Of a DNA stretch of 40,000 nt, positions 17,402 through 25,005 are shown piece by piece. The stretch is from Heliobacterium mobile (GTDB lineage Bacteria; Bacillota; Desulfitobacteriia; Heliobacteriales; Heliobacteriaceae), in NCBI RefSeq assembly GCF_009720735.1, contig NZ_WNKU01000028.1, forward strand, positions 1 to 40,000. The letters run 5' to 3'. The translations under genes were made by a program, and so were the position numbers. The notes beneath the pieces are model-generated. The model was not told where the DNA came from. It ran no database searches and saw only the letters and a list, made by a program, of their open reading frames with translations. Numbering within the stretch: position 1 is the stretch's first letter; the number at the start of each line of letters is the position of its first letter.

Positions 17402-17627
17402 CGCTACAATTCCCTCCTTATGAAAATCGTATTGCCTTAATGAGTCTTATTCGCGCCTGCCCTATAAAACCCTGCAGAGACGTCCTGGAACAGGCAGGAT
17501 TTCCTCCTCCATAAAACGAAGAAAAACGTAACAAGAGTCTGAAAACCAGTTTTCTCGGATACAATAGTGTTTTACATACACGAAAAGGTCATAGAGAAAA
17601 TGTAGACTATGGAAAAGGGCGATAAGC

Positions 17628-18029
17628 GTGGAAGCAGATAAAGACAAGCTGCAAGCTGTGAATAAAATTGTGGATAATTCTGTGGATAACTGTGAAGAAG
17701 TCTGCGTGCACAGGGATGTCGTAGAGGAACGCCGGCAGCAAGTACTGTCGAATGAGACCTATCAAGGGCTGGCCCATATCTTCAAAGCGCTGGGAGACCC
17801 GAGCCGGGTACGCTTGATCCATGCCTTGTCCTTCGGTGAGCTTTGTGTGTGCGACTTGGCCGATTTGCTAGAGAGCAGTCAGTCCGCCGTATCTCACCAA
17901 CTGCGGCTGCTTCGTAATCTCCGCTTGGTCAAGTACCGTAAAGACGGCAAGATGGTCTATTATTCCCTGGATGACGCTCATATTCTTGGTATGCTGCAGC
18001 AGGGATTAGATCACGTAAATCATGGGTGA
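17628..18029 (+). CDS. ArsR/SmtB-family metal sensor, CadC-like
   Basis: This 133-residue winged-helix repressor should leave DNA when a soft or borderline metal binds. The helix-turn-helix is around residues 76-98 (DLADLLESSQSAVSHQLRLL). Both known metal sites of the CadC/SmtB group are recognisable: Cys22-x3-Cys26 plus Cys73-x-Cys75 (alpha3N site), and Asp116, His118, His129 and His132 (alpha5 site). As I recall the residue numbering of Staphylococcus CadC, the spacing matches without gaps. Cd, Pb or Zn are therefore likely inducers. It starts with GTG. A terminator separates it from the permease gene downstream, so it may act on that gene's own promoter. Its codons 10-21 contain three DnaA-like boxes. 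Confidence 0.85.
   Translation: MEADKDKLQAVNKIVDNSVDNCEEVCVHRDVVEERRQQVLSNETYQGLAHIFKALGDPSRVRLIHALSFGELCVCDLADLLESSQSAVSHQLRLLRNLRLVKYRKDGKMVYYSLDDAHILGMLQQGLDHVNHG
17657..17689 (+). other. DnaA-box cluster B inside the CadC-like gene
   Basis: Three boxes start at 17657 (TGTGAATAA, one mismatch), 17669 and 17681 (both TGTGGATAA). They are spaced exactly 12 bp apart with 3-bp gaps, all in one orientation. In the reading frame they encode the repeat VNK-I-VDN-S-VDN at the poorly conserved N-terminus of the regulator. Confidence 0.6.
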
Positions 18030-18063
18030 TTTCTGTGCCGGAAATAAATATATTCCTTTTACC

Positions 18064-18101
18064 GCCCGGAACGGACTGTTGGTCTAGCTTCCGGGCTTTT
18101 T
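18064..18101 (+). terminator. Terminator/attenuator between the regulator and the permease
   Basis: GCCCGGAA (18064-18071) pairs with TTCCGGGC (18089-18096), followed by TTTTT. It lies 34 bp after the regulator stop and 45 bp before the permease start. Confidence 0.75.
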
Positions 18102-18145
18102 GTGTATCCATGTAAGGGACAAACTTTGGTGGTGGGGGGACCGGT

Positions 18146-19201
18146 ATGGCTCTGTTGGTCATGCGGATGCGGAGCTTAGCGACCGGCGGCGGGTGGCTGC
18201 TGGTAGCGCTTACAGTACTGTTACTTGTGGCTGGATGGACACTTCCCTATCTGGCGTCATCGTCAGGATGGCAGACGACACGCATCCTGTTGTTGGCCAT
18301 CGTCCTGGAGGCGCTGCCTTTTTTGTTGTTGGGGGTCTTTGTTTCGGCCGTCGTGGAGGTTTTCGTGTCGCCGGAAGGGCTGAAACGGCTGTTGCCGGCA
18401 AAGCCTTGGGCTGCCGTTTTGGTTGCCTCCATGATGGGAATGGTCTTTCCGTTTTGCGAATGCGGAATTATTCCGGTGGTTCGCCGACTGATTCATAAGG
18501 GGCTTCCACTCTATGGGGGGATCGCTTTTTTGTTGGCTGCACCGGTGGTCAATCCAGTCGTGTTAACATCGACCGCTATGGCCTTTCGTGGTCACGAGGA
18601 GATGTTGTACGGGCGCATCATCGGGGTGTTGCTCGTGGCTTGGCTGACTGGAATGGCATTGCTCTTTTGGCGGGGAAAGGGGATTCGTCAGGATGGTCCG
18701 GAAGTCGCCTGTGGTTGCGGCCATAGCCATAGCCATGAGCATCACTGCGGTCCGTCTATTCTCGCAGGATCTAGTCGAGAGCGCTGGAGTCAAAAGTGGA
18801 TCCGTGTGGCTACCCATGCAGTGGACGAGTTCTTTGATTTGATGCCCTATTTTCTTACAGGTGCCCTTCTGGCTTCCATCCTGCAAGGCGTTGTTCCACG
18901 GGAGTGGCTCATGTCGGTGGCGAATCAAAGTGGTTTATCGACGTTGGCGATGATGCTGATGGCCTTTATTCTTTCCGTTTGTTCAAATGCGGACGCTTTT
19001 TTGGCCAGTTCCTTAGCTCATGACTTTCCTCCGGGCGCTATATTGGCATTTTTGGTTTTGGGGCCCATGTTGGATATAAAAAATACCTGGGTCTTGTTTC
19101 GTTCCATGCAATCGTCTCTCGTTGTTTTTCTGCTCATCTGGCTGCCCCTGCTGGTGTTTGCCTACGGCTGGGCGATCAATGGCGGGTGGATCCTACATTA
19201 A
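18146..19201 (+). CDS. COG0701 (DUF318/ArsP-like) permease with His/Cys-rich loop
   Basis: This 351-residue membrane protein has about eight helices. The duplicated permease core shows FPFCECGIIP with Cys104-x-Cys106 and a second VCSNADAFLASS block near residue 285. Between the halves lies a cytoplasmic or exposed loop with CGCGHSHSHEHHCG (189-202), which looks like a soft-metal ligand cluster. Members of this family (YcgR in B. subtilis, ArsP elsewhere) have been linked to organoarsenical efflux and, by gene context, to metal homeostasis. Here a CadC-like sensor precedes it and the YcgQ-type partner follows after 12 bp, so transport or handling of a divalent metal is the best inference. GGGGGG precedes the ATG. 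Confidence 0.85.
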   Translation: MALLVMRMRSLATGGGWLLVALTVLLLVAGWTLPYLASSSGWQTTRILLLAIVLEALPFLLLGVFVSAVVEVFVSPEGLKRLLPAKPWAAVLVASMMGMVFPFCECGIIPVVRRLIHKGLPLYGGIAFLLAAPVVNPVVLTSTAMAFRGHEEMLYGRIIGVLLVAWLTGMALLFWRGKGIRQDGPEVACGCGHSHSHEHHCGPSILAGSSRERWSQKWIRVATHAVDEFFDLMPYFLTGALLASILQGVVPREWLMSVANQSGLSTLAMMLMAFILSVCSNADAFLASSLAHDFPPGAILAFLVLGPMLDIKNTWVLFRSMQSSLVVFLLIWLPLLVFAYGWAINGGWILH

Positions 19202-19213
19202 GGGGGATGGCCA

Positions 19214-20212
19214 ATGACCCTGCAACTCTTAAAATTCTTTTTATTATTGGCGTTCGGCGTCTGGGCTGCCACACTCAGCCTGACCGGTACGGTGAATTAT
19301 TACATCCATCCCCGGTATGGCTCTACTATTACAATTGCGGCCGGGGTGCTTACCGTGCTCGCCGCGGCACAGTTGCTACGTCTTCGTCGGGAGGGCTTTC
19401 ATTCGCTTCACCGTTCCAAAGGCCTTTCCTGGGGGAATCTCGTCCGATATGGATTGATAGCTCTGCCTCTTTTGTTCTCTTTACTTCCCGGATCACCTGT
19501 GCTCAGCGGGGAGTTTGTCACCCAAAAAGGGGTGCGGTTGCCGGAAGGTGAGGGAAAAAAAGAACCGTCCTTACTTTCCGAAGTTCCCCAGTACTTTCAT
19601 GATCCTGATCGCTCCTGGGTTCGATCAGGTCTGCATAAAGATGTGCAGGTGACAGAAGAGGGACCGGAAGAACGGCCTGAGGCAACACCGGCACCGGACG
19701 CACCCCCGAAGTCGATGCATAACAGTCCTCCTGAAGGAGCGGGTTTGCCGGAACAGCCGGAACAGTTGCCGGAAGAGAAAACCTCACCGACACCGGAAGA
19801 ACCTCCGCTCGCCCCGAAAGAGAAGTCACCAGTCCTCTTCGATGAGAAAAATTTTCTTCAACTGCTGATGGACATCAACGGGAAACCGGACGATTTTGAA
19901 GGACGACCGATAGAGATCAGCGGGTACCTGGTTCAATCGCCCGGCGACAACCATGGGCTCTATGTAGGTCGCTATGTGGTCAATTGCTGTGTCGCTGACA
20001 CGGTGATCATGGGGATGGCCGTCGATAATCTTCAGCAATGGATGCAGGAACATACCCCGGAAAAGGATAGAATTAAGATAGGAAGCTGGGTGAAGGCAAA
20101 GGGAGTCATGGAAAAGGCGAAAGAACCGGGCACTCCGGGCGGGCTTGTCATCTGGGTTAATGAAATCAATATGGAGGCTCCGCCGAGAAACCCATATATT
20201 TATGTGAACTGA
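19214..20212 (+). CDS. YcgQ-type (TIGR03943/DUF1980) membrane protein, permease partner
   Basis: This 332-residue protein pairs with COG0701 permeases in many Firmicutes. Helices lie at about 3-25, 37-55 and 76-93. A long linker follows (about 115-205), rich in Pro and Glu. The C-terminal domain (about 210-332) carries the family pattern RYVVNCCVADTVIMGM, with a Cys pair near residue 257, and resembles an OB-like exported domain. Spacing to the permease is 12 bp, indicating one transcript. The linker is longer than I would expect for the family. The biochemical role is unproven; a metal-binding or coupling function for the permease is inferred from context. Confidence 0.82.
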   Translation: MTLQLLKFFLLLAFGVWAATLSLTGTVNYYIHPRYGSTITIAAGVLTVLAAAQLLRLRREGFHSLHRSKGLSWGNLVRYGLIALPLLFSLLPGSPVLSGEFVTQKGVRLPEGEGKKEPSLLSEVPQYFHDPDRSWVRSGLHKDVQVTEEGPEERPEATPAPDAPPKSMHNSPPEGAGLPEQPEQLPEEKTSPTPEEPPLAPKEKSPVLFDEKNFLQLLMDINGKPDDFEGRPIEISGYLVQSPGDNHGLYVGRYVVNCCVADTVIMGMAVDNLQQWMQEHTPEKDRIKIGSWVKAKGVMEKAKEPGTPGGLVIWVNEINMEAPPRNPYIYVN

Positions 20213-20296
20213 GGAAAAATGTATAGGAGGAACTGGAGACCGTTGAGGCGAAAGTCTTCCAGCAATTATGGCTAACATCGAAAGGGGACGTAAGTC

Positions 20297-22822
20297 TTGC
20301 GCAGGTTCTACCCTGTCTCCAGGCACCAGAAAGAGCGATCATCGGAACCCAAACCCCTGGCCCGTGAAAAACGGCTTGAACTGACTGTGGATTTCCCCGA
20401 AGACGTAGTGAACGTCGAGGCGCTGCCGGTGGACCTGAGAGTATTTCGCCGCACCCTTCGCTACAAGACAAAGCCGAAACCGCCTGCGGCACACCCAGAC
20501 AATCCCGTTTGGCGAGGGCTAAAACTGGATGACTTCCAGGTGGAAGCGATACGAGCCCTTGATGCCGGGCTGGATTGTCTCGTGGCAGCTCACACCGGTA
20601 ACGGCAAGACGTTGATCGCCGATTATCTCGTCGACAAGGCGATGCAAGAAGGACGGCGGGTCTTTTATACGGCCCCCATTAAAGCACTGTCGAACCAGAA
20701 GTTTCGCGATTATTGCCGCCTGTACGGGGAGGGCAATGTAGGGCTCTTGACCGGCGATCACCAGATCAACCGTTATGCGCCGATCATGGTGATGACGACG
20801 GAAATCTTCCGCAACATGCTCATCGAAAAGGACATTCCCGGCGAACTCTCTCATGTGATCTTCGATGAAATTCACTATTTAAACGACCCGGAACGGGGGG
20901 CGGTCTGGGAAGAATGCCTCATTCTCATGCCGCCGCAAGTGCGCCTGCTCGGCTTGTCGGCGACTGTGCCCAACATCTATGAGATCGCCGATTGGTTGAG
21001 CGATGTCCATGAGCGTTCGGTGCCGATTGTACGGTATCTGCATCGCCATGTGCCGCTGGAGCACTTTTACTATCAGCGGGATCTGGGTCTGATGGAGTCG
21101 GGCGATGTGGTTCGTCTCTGGGAACAGATCAATGAACCGCCGAAAGATCTAGCCGAACAGAAGGCCCGGGAAAAGCGGCCATTCTTTAAGACGTTGCAGC
21201 GGGGGCTGCCGGCGACGAGCCACCGTCAACTGGTATCCTGTCTAGCCTCGATGGAACTGTTGCCAGCGCTCTATTTTCTTTTCAGCCGCAACGGCTGTGA
21301 GCAGGCGGCCCGGGAGTGGTCTGGCTACTCCTTTTTACCGGATGCCGAACGGGATGTGGCCGAAGGTGTCCTCAAAGAGGTGGAAGATCGTCTCCATGGG
21401 ATCACCTCTACCAGCATTTGGCCGGCTATGCGGGAAATGCTCAGCCGAGGCATCGGCTTTCACCATGCAGGGCTGCCTCCGGTGGTGAAGCAAGCTGTCG
21501 AGGAAGTCTTTGGCCGAGGTTTAGTGCGGCTGCTTTACGCCACTGAGACCTTTGCTGTCGGCATTAACTTCCCCGTGAAAACGGTCTGCATCGATTCGAC
21601 GACCAAGTTCGACGGCAAAAGTTTTCGCGTGATGACCGGCACCGAGTATCACCAGATGGCTGGGCGGGCGGGCCGCCGCGGGATGGATGAACGCGGCTTG
21701 GTCATCGTACGAGTCGATTTTACCAACTTTTCGGAAGAGCGGTTCCCCAACTGGCCTGACCGCCAGCCTGAACCGATTCGTTCGCGCTTTGGCTTATCTT
21801 TCAACTCCGTTGTCAACCTGGCGGCCCACCATTCAGACGAGCAAGTAGACAAGATTTTGGCCAACAATTTTAAGGCCTATCAGGAAACGGTGGAGATGCG
21901 TCACGCTAAAAAGCGCTTAAACCGCCTGAAAGAGAATCCTGCCATGGCCCGCTGCGCGCTCGTCGGGAAAGATGTCTGCCCGGCAAACCGGGGATTGTTA
22001 GACCGAGAGTTGCGTAATCTCGATCGGAAGCTGCGGACCTGGAAGCAGCAAAAGAATAAAAGCGATCGGCTGAAAACTCGCATTCAACAGGCTGAAGCGC
22101 AGCGAGAAGATGTCTTTTTCCGGCTCAAAGGGCTGGCGTCGATTCGTTGTGACCGGCAGGACCGGGTAGCTTGTCAGCGGCGCAATGGGGAGACTGCCGA
22201 TTTTGCCCGGGCTTGGCAGCAGGCCGAGGAACAGATCGCTCGGGCGGAGGTGCAAATCCGTAAAATTCGCCGGGAATACGAGCGGATGGTCACATTCTTG
22301 ACGGAAAAGCAGTACTTGTCTACCGAGGGTGTGTTGCTACCGAGAGGTGCTGTGTTGGCAAAACTGCATGTGGAAGAATTGCTCGTCACAGAGTGGCTCT
22401 TCAACGGGCTGTTCCATCCGATCAGCGAGGTGGACCTAGCGGCGCTCATCGGTGGAGTCGTCATTGAGGACGGACGTGTCGAACCGCATATCATGGCTTT
22501 TTCTCGAACTCTCGGTGGGTATGTAGAAGAGGCGCATAAAGTTTTTCTCCGCGTCCGGGAAATGGTACCGGAGGGACTTCCGCAGCCTCATTTCCGGCCG
22601 GAAGGCTGCTATCTCATCAAGACGCTCATCGAGGCGGAGAACTGGTCTGACTTTTTGAACCATGTAAACATGGCGGAGGGAGATGCCATCGCCTTGGCCC
22701 GCCGGACGATGGACGTGCTCCGGCAGTTGTCCCGGGCTGTCGAAGAGGACGAAACCTTGAGAAAAAAAGTGGGACGAGCCCAAGATCTAGTGGGTCGTCC
22801 CGAAGTGGTGGCCGGTTTGTAA
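20297..22822 (+). CDS. Ski2-like DEAD/DEAH-box RNA helicase
   Basis: This 841-residue superfamily 2 helicase most resembles the Ski2/Mtr4 group, which unwinds RNA with 3'-5' polarity. Motif I is AHTGNGKT (98-105), followed by TAPIKALSNQKF (Ia), FDEIHYL (motif II, about 190) and GLSATVPN (motif III). In the second RecA domain YATETFAVGINFP and QMAGRAGRRGMDERG (motif VI) are clear. A helical C-terminal part (about 530-841) with a charged coiled-coil segment and a run of Cys residues (about 550-630) replaces the full DSHCT domain. TTG is the likely start behind AGGGGACG. It is a single gene, convergent with the thioredoxin gene. The cellular RNA substrate is unknown. Confidence 0.88.
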   Translation: MRRFYPVSRHQKERSSEPKPLAREKRLELTVDFPEDVVNVEALPVDLRVFRRTLRYKTKPKPPAAHPDNPVWRGLKLDDFQVEAIRALDAGLDCLVAAHTGNGKTLIADYLVDKAMQEGRRVFYTAPIKALSNQKFRDYCRLYGEGNVGLLTGDHQINRYAPIMVMTTEIFRNMLIEKDIPGELSHVIFDEIHYLNDPERGAVWEECLILMPPQVRLLGLSATVPNIYEIADWLSDVHERSVPIVRYLHRHVPLEHFYYQRDLGLMESGDVVRLWEQINEPPKDLAEQKAREKRPFFKTLQRGLPATSHRQLVSCLASMELLPALYFLFSRNGCEQAAREWSGYSFLPDAERDVAEGVLKEVEDRLHGITSTSIWPAMREMLSRGIGFHHAGLPPVVKQAVEEVFGRGLVRLLYATETFAVGINFPVKTVCIDSTTKFDGKSFRVMTGTEYHQMAGRAGRRGMDERGLVIVRVDFTNFSEERFPNWPDRQPEPIRSRFGLSFNSVVNLAAHHSDEQVDKILANNFKAYQETVEMRHAKKRLNRLKENPAMARCALVGKDVCPANRGLLDRELRNLDRKLRTWKQQKNKSDRLKTRIQQAEAQREDVFFRLKGLASIRCDRQDRVACQRRNGETADFARAWQQAEEQIARAEVQIRKIRREYERMVTFLTEKQYLSTEGVLLPRGAVLAKLHVEELLVTEWLFNGLFHPISEVDLAALIGGVVIEDGRVEPHIMAFSRTLGGYVEEAHKVFLRVREMVPEGLPQPHFRPEGCYLIKTLIEAENWSDFLNHVNMAEGDAIALARRTMDVLRQLSRAVEEDETLRKKVGRAQDLVGRPEVVAGL

Positions 22823-22887
22823 TTCCTCAACGGTGGCTCAAGGAGACAAGAAGCCGTCGGTTAGGGTGGACTTGCTTTCATGCTTAC

Positions 22888-23208
22888 CTAAAGGGCCTGG
22901 GTCAAAAAAGCTTCTAACTGCTGCTTCGTCTTTGCGTCGCGGCTGTGCAGCCGGTCCGTTTCCATCCCGTCCCGAAAGACTAAAAGTGTCGGGATACCCC
23001 GGATACCAAACCGCTGGGCAAGATCGGGCTGGGCATCGGCGTCGACTTGCCCGAACCGGGCCTTTTCCGCCAAAGATAGGGACAACTCCTTATAGCCCTG
23101 ATCGGTTCGAACGCAGTCGGGGCACCATTTGGTGTAGAACTTGACTACGTATACGGCGGATGTGGAGATTGTTGTGTCAAAGGTCTCGTTGGTCAGTTGC
23201 TCGATCAT
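22888..23208 (-). CDS. Thioredoxin-family protein
   Basis: A 106-residue thioredoxin fold protein that reduces or isomerises disulfides in the cytoplasm. The active site is Cys29-Pro-Asp-Cys32 (TKWCPDC), a variant of the usual CGPC; the cis-proline region GIPT is near residue 72. I start it at ATG 23208 because AGGGAGGT abuts the ATG at 23214 too closely and sits 6 bp from this one. No thioredoxin reductase gene is adjacent. The changed dipeptide between the cysteines implies a redox potential or partner different from the main thioredoxin. Confidence 0.85.
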   Translation of the reverse strand: MIEQLTNETFDTTISTSAVYVVKFYTKWCPDCVRTDQGYKELSLSLAEKARFGQVDADAQPDLAQRFGIRGIPTLLVFRDGMETDRLHSRDAKTKQQLEAFLTQAL

Positions 23209-23397
23209 CGCCATACCTCCCTATAAAACGGTAATCCACTTTGTTCCTTATTTTATCACTCTTTAATCCATTTGGGTAAGGTCGTCCACGGTTCTAGGCC
23301 ATAAAACGAACAGAAAACTCGTGTCTTCAAGGGATAACCGTTCGCCAGAGACAGGTTTGCATGAAGCAAAAACATGGATAGAGAGAAGGAACCCTTT

Positions 23398-24180
23398 TTG
23401 AACCTCTATGACGCATTATCTCCCTACTATGACGTCGTTTTTCCCGTGAAAAAACCGGTTGTCGACTTCCTGGCCGGCCAGTTTGGTCACCCTGCAGGGA
23501 AAATCCTATTAGACGCTGCCTGCGGCACTGGCGGCCATGCTCTCGCACTGGCTGAACGCAACTTCTCCGTCGTCGGTATCGACTTGCACCCGCATATGAT
23601 TGAGCAGGCTCGAAACAAAGCAGCCCAACTCAAGACGTATTCGGGGAATCGACCTCGCTTTGAGGTGATGGACATGGAAGCAGTCCATCCCGAAAAACTC
23701 GGCCGCTGGGATGGAGTCTACTGTATCGGCAACTCCCTTCCTCACCTATTGGATGTGGAGCGGATGCGGGCGACCTTGCAGACCTGGGAACGAGGAATGA
23801 ATCAGCACAGCGAACAGCGCATCATCATTCAAGTGGTGCACTTTGTTAAGGTGCTCCGGGAGGGCGGTCAACTGCCGACGCTGGAAGGTAAAGCCAGCGA
23901 GGCTCATATCCGATTTGAACGTCGCTATGAACCGGAGCCATCGGGGACGATACGGTTTTTAACGAATCTATCTATCACGCAAGAGAAGGAAGAGGGCACG
24001 ATAGCAGAAGAAGATGGACAGAACTGGACGGCTGAGACCCGTCTGCTGCCTTTGTCGGCAGATGATCTCGAAACCATGTTAAGGTCCCTCGGTTATCGGA
24101 ATTTGCAGTGGTATGGCGATTTGACAGGCAAGCCGCTGACCGAATCCAGCCCGGCTGTCGTTGTTTCGGCCGGAAAGTAA
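23398..24180 (+). CDS. Class I SAM-dependent methyltransferase
   Basis: The Rossmann-like methyltransferase core is clear: motif I LLDAACGTGGHALALA, followed by VVGIDLHPHMIEQAR with the acidic residue for the SAM ribose, and VYCIGNSLPHL as motif IV. I favour the TTG at 23398, with GAAGGAA 6 bp upstream, giving MNLYDALSPYYD, a typical beginning for this family; ATG 23374 would add eight residues but has no clear ribosome binding site. The protein would be 260 residues. The substrate cannot be told from sequence. It stands alone, divergent from the thioredoxin gene. Confidence 0.8.
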   Translation: MNLYDALSPYYDVVFPVKKPVVDFLAGQFGHPAGKILLDAACGTGGHALALAERNFSVVGIDLHPHMIEQARNKAAQLKTYSGNRPRFEVMDMEAVHPEKLGRWDGVYCIGNSLPHLLDVERMRATLQTWERGMNQHSEQRIIIQVVHFVKVLREGGQLPTLEGKASEAHIRFERRYEPEPSGTIRFLTNLSITQEKEEGTIAEEDGQNWTAETRLLPLSADDLETMLRSLGYRNLQWYGDLTGKPLTESSPAVVVSAGK

Positions 24181-24252
24181 TCGGGTCAGCGGTTTGCATC
24201 CGAAATCATCTTGAGCGAACGAAAGAGCAAAAATCCCAGTGATATAAAGTGA

Positions 24253-24281
24253 TTGACGCCAAGACCGAATAGGCGTAACAT
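24253..24281 (+). promoter_or_regulatory. Promoter of the Rrf2-family gene
   Basis: TTGACG (24253-24258), 17 bp spacer and TAACAT (24276-24281) form a reasonable sigma-A promoter 44 bp before the start codon. Confidence 0.55.
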
Positions 24282-24310
24282 AAACTTTAGTCGATAAGTA
24301 ACATTTATGT
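24278..24310. promoter_or_regulatory. Inverted repeat, candidate Rrf2 operator
   Basis: ACATAAA (24278-24284) and TTTATGT (24304-24310) form a 7-bp inverted repeat separated by 19 bp. It covers the -10 region and the start of the transcript of the Rrf2 gene. Autoregulation is common in this family; the operator assignment is inference. Confidence 0.3.
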
Positions 24311-24324
24311 CTGGGGGGACTCCG

Positions 24325-24840
24325 ATGGAGATCACGCGCAAAGCTGAATATGCGATTGCCGCCTTGCTGGATTTGGCCTTGCTGCCGTCGGGGGAGTTCA
24401 CCCTGTCCAAGGATATCGCCAAACGACAAGGAATTCCGGCGAACTTTCTGCCGCAGATCATGGCCGCAATGAGCCGCCGCGGTTGGGTAGAGGCGACACG
24501 AGGAGCGGGCGGCGGCGTACGCCTAGCGGTTCAACCTTCCCAGGTGACCGTGCAGGAAATCATTGAAGTGGTGGAAGGCCCCATCGCCATTAATCGCTGC
24601 CTTGTCGGTGCAGGTGCCTGTCCGAACCAGTGTTCCTGCCCATTGCACAACGTATGGGCCAAAGCCCAGTCGGCGATGATAGAGGTCCTGGCGAACACCA
24701 CTGTGGCGGACCTGGCCCGGGCGAAGCAGGTGTTGACGATGCCGATGGAGACGACCGAGAGCGTAGAGACCTCTTTGCTGGTGCAGGAGAGGTCGCTCGG
24801 AAGTGAGACGACCCCGACGACAGCCGAGCCAAGGCTCTAA
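24325..24840 (+). CDS. Rrf2-family regulator with Fe-S-type cysteines (IscR/NsrR-like)
   Basis: A 171-residue winged-helix regulator. Residues 1-65 carry the Rrf2 DNA-binding part, beginning MEITRKAEYAI and including the wing GAGGGVRL. The ligand loop has Cys92, Cys99, Cys103 and Cys105, close to the Cys92/98/104 arrangement of IscR and the three Cys of NsrR, so a [2Fe-2S] or [4Fe-4S] cluster is likely. I start at ATG 24325 because GGGGGG lies 6 bp upstream; an earlier ATG at 24307 lacks one. The C-terminal 35 residues are polar and variable. Position directly before hcp suggests sensing of NO, nitrite or Fe-S status, but a terminator separates the two genes. CymR-type regulators lack these cysteines and are unlikely. 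Confidence 0.82.
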   Translation: MEITRKAEYAIAALLDLALLPSGEFTLSKDIAKRQGIPANFLPQIMAAMSRRGWVEATRGAGGGVRLAVQPSQVTVQEIIEVVEGPIAINRCLVGAGACPNQCSCPLHNVWAKAQSAMIEVLANTTVADLARAKQVLTMPMETTESVETSLLVQERSLGSETTPTTAEPRL

Positions 24841-24868
24841 GGCGCTTGTACAGAGTGACGGAGAATGG

Positions 24869-24908
24869 AAAAACGCATGGCTACCGAAAGAAGGTGCCAT
24901 GCGTTTTT
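24869..24908 (+). terminator. Terminator of the Rrf2-family gene
   Basis: A perfect 13-bp stem (24869-24881 with 24896-24908) ends in TTTTT and has an extra ACC/GGT pairing in the loop. It lies 28 bp after the stop and immediately before the hcp promoter. Confidence 0.85.
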
Positions 24909-24915
24909 GTTTTCA

Positions 24916-24957
24916 GTGATATATATCACTGACTAAATAAGTTATATTATCTATACT
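24916..24957 (+). promoter_or_regulatory. hcp promoter with CRP/FNR-type palindrome
   Basis: GTGAT-ATAT-ATCAC (24916-24929) is a perfect palindrome. TATACT (24952-24957) follows after exactly 22 bp, the same spacing and the same hexamer as in the nrfHA promoter. The implied start near 24964 puts the palindrome at -41.5. Confidence 0.75.
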
Positions 24958-25005
24958 TCTAAATGTAAGCGAACTAATAATATTATCAACGGAGGTTGTT
25001 GAATT

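Noticed and set aside
16807-17689. Calling the DnaA-box region oriC
   Set aside because: No dnaA, dnaN, rpmH, parA or gyrase genes are adjacent, and no clear unwinding element could be shown, so only box clusters are reported.
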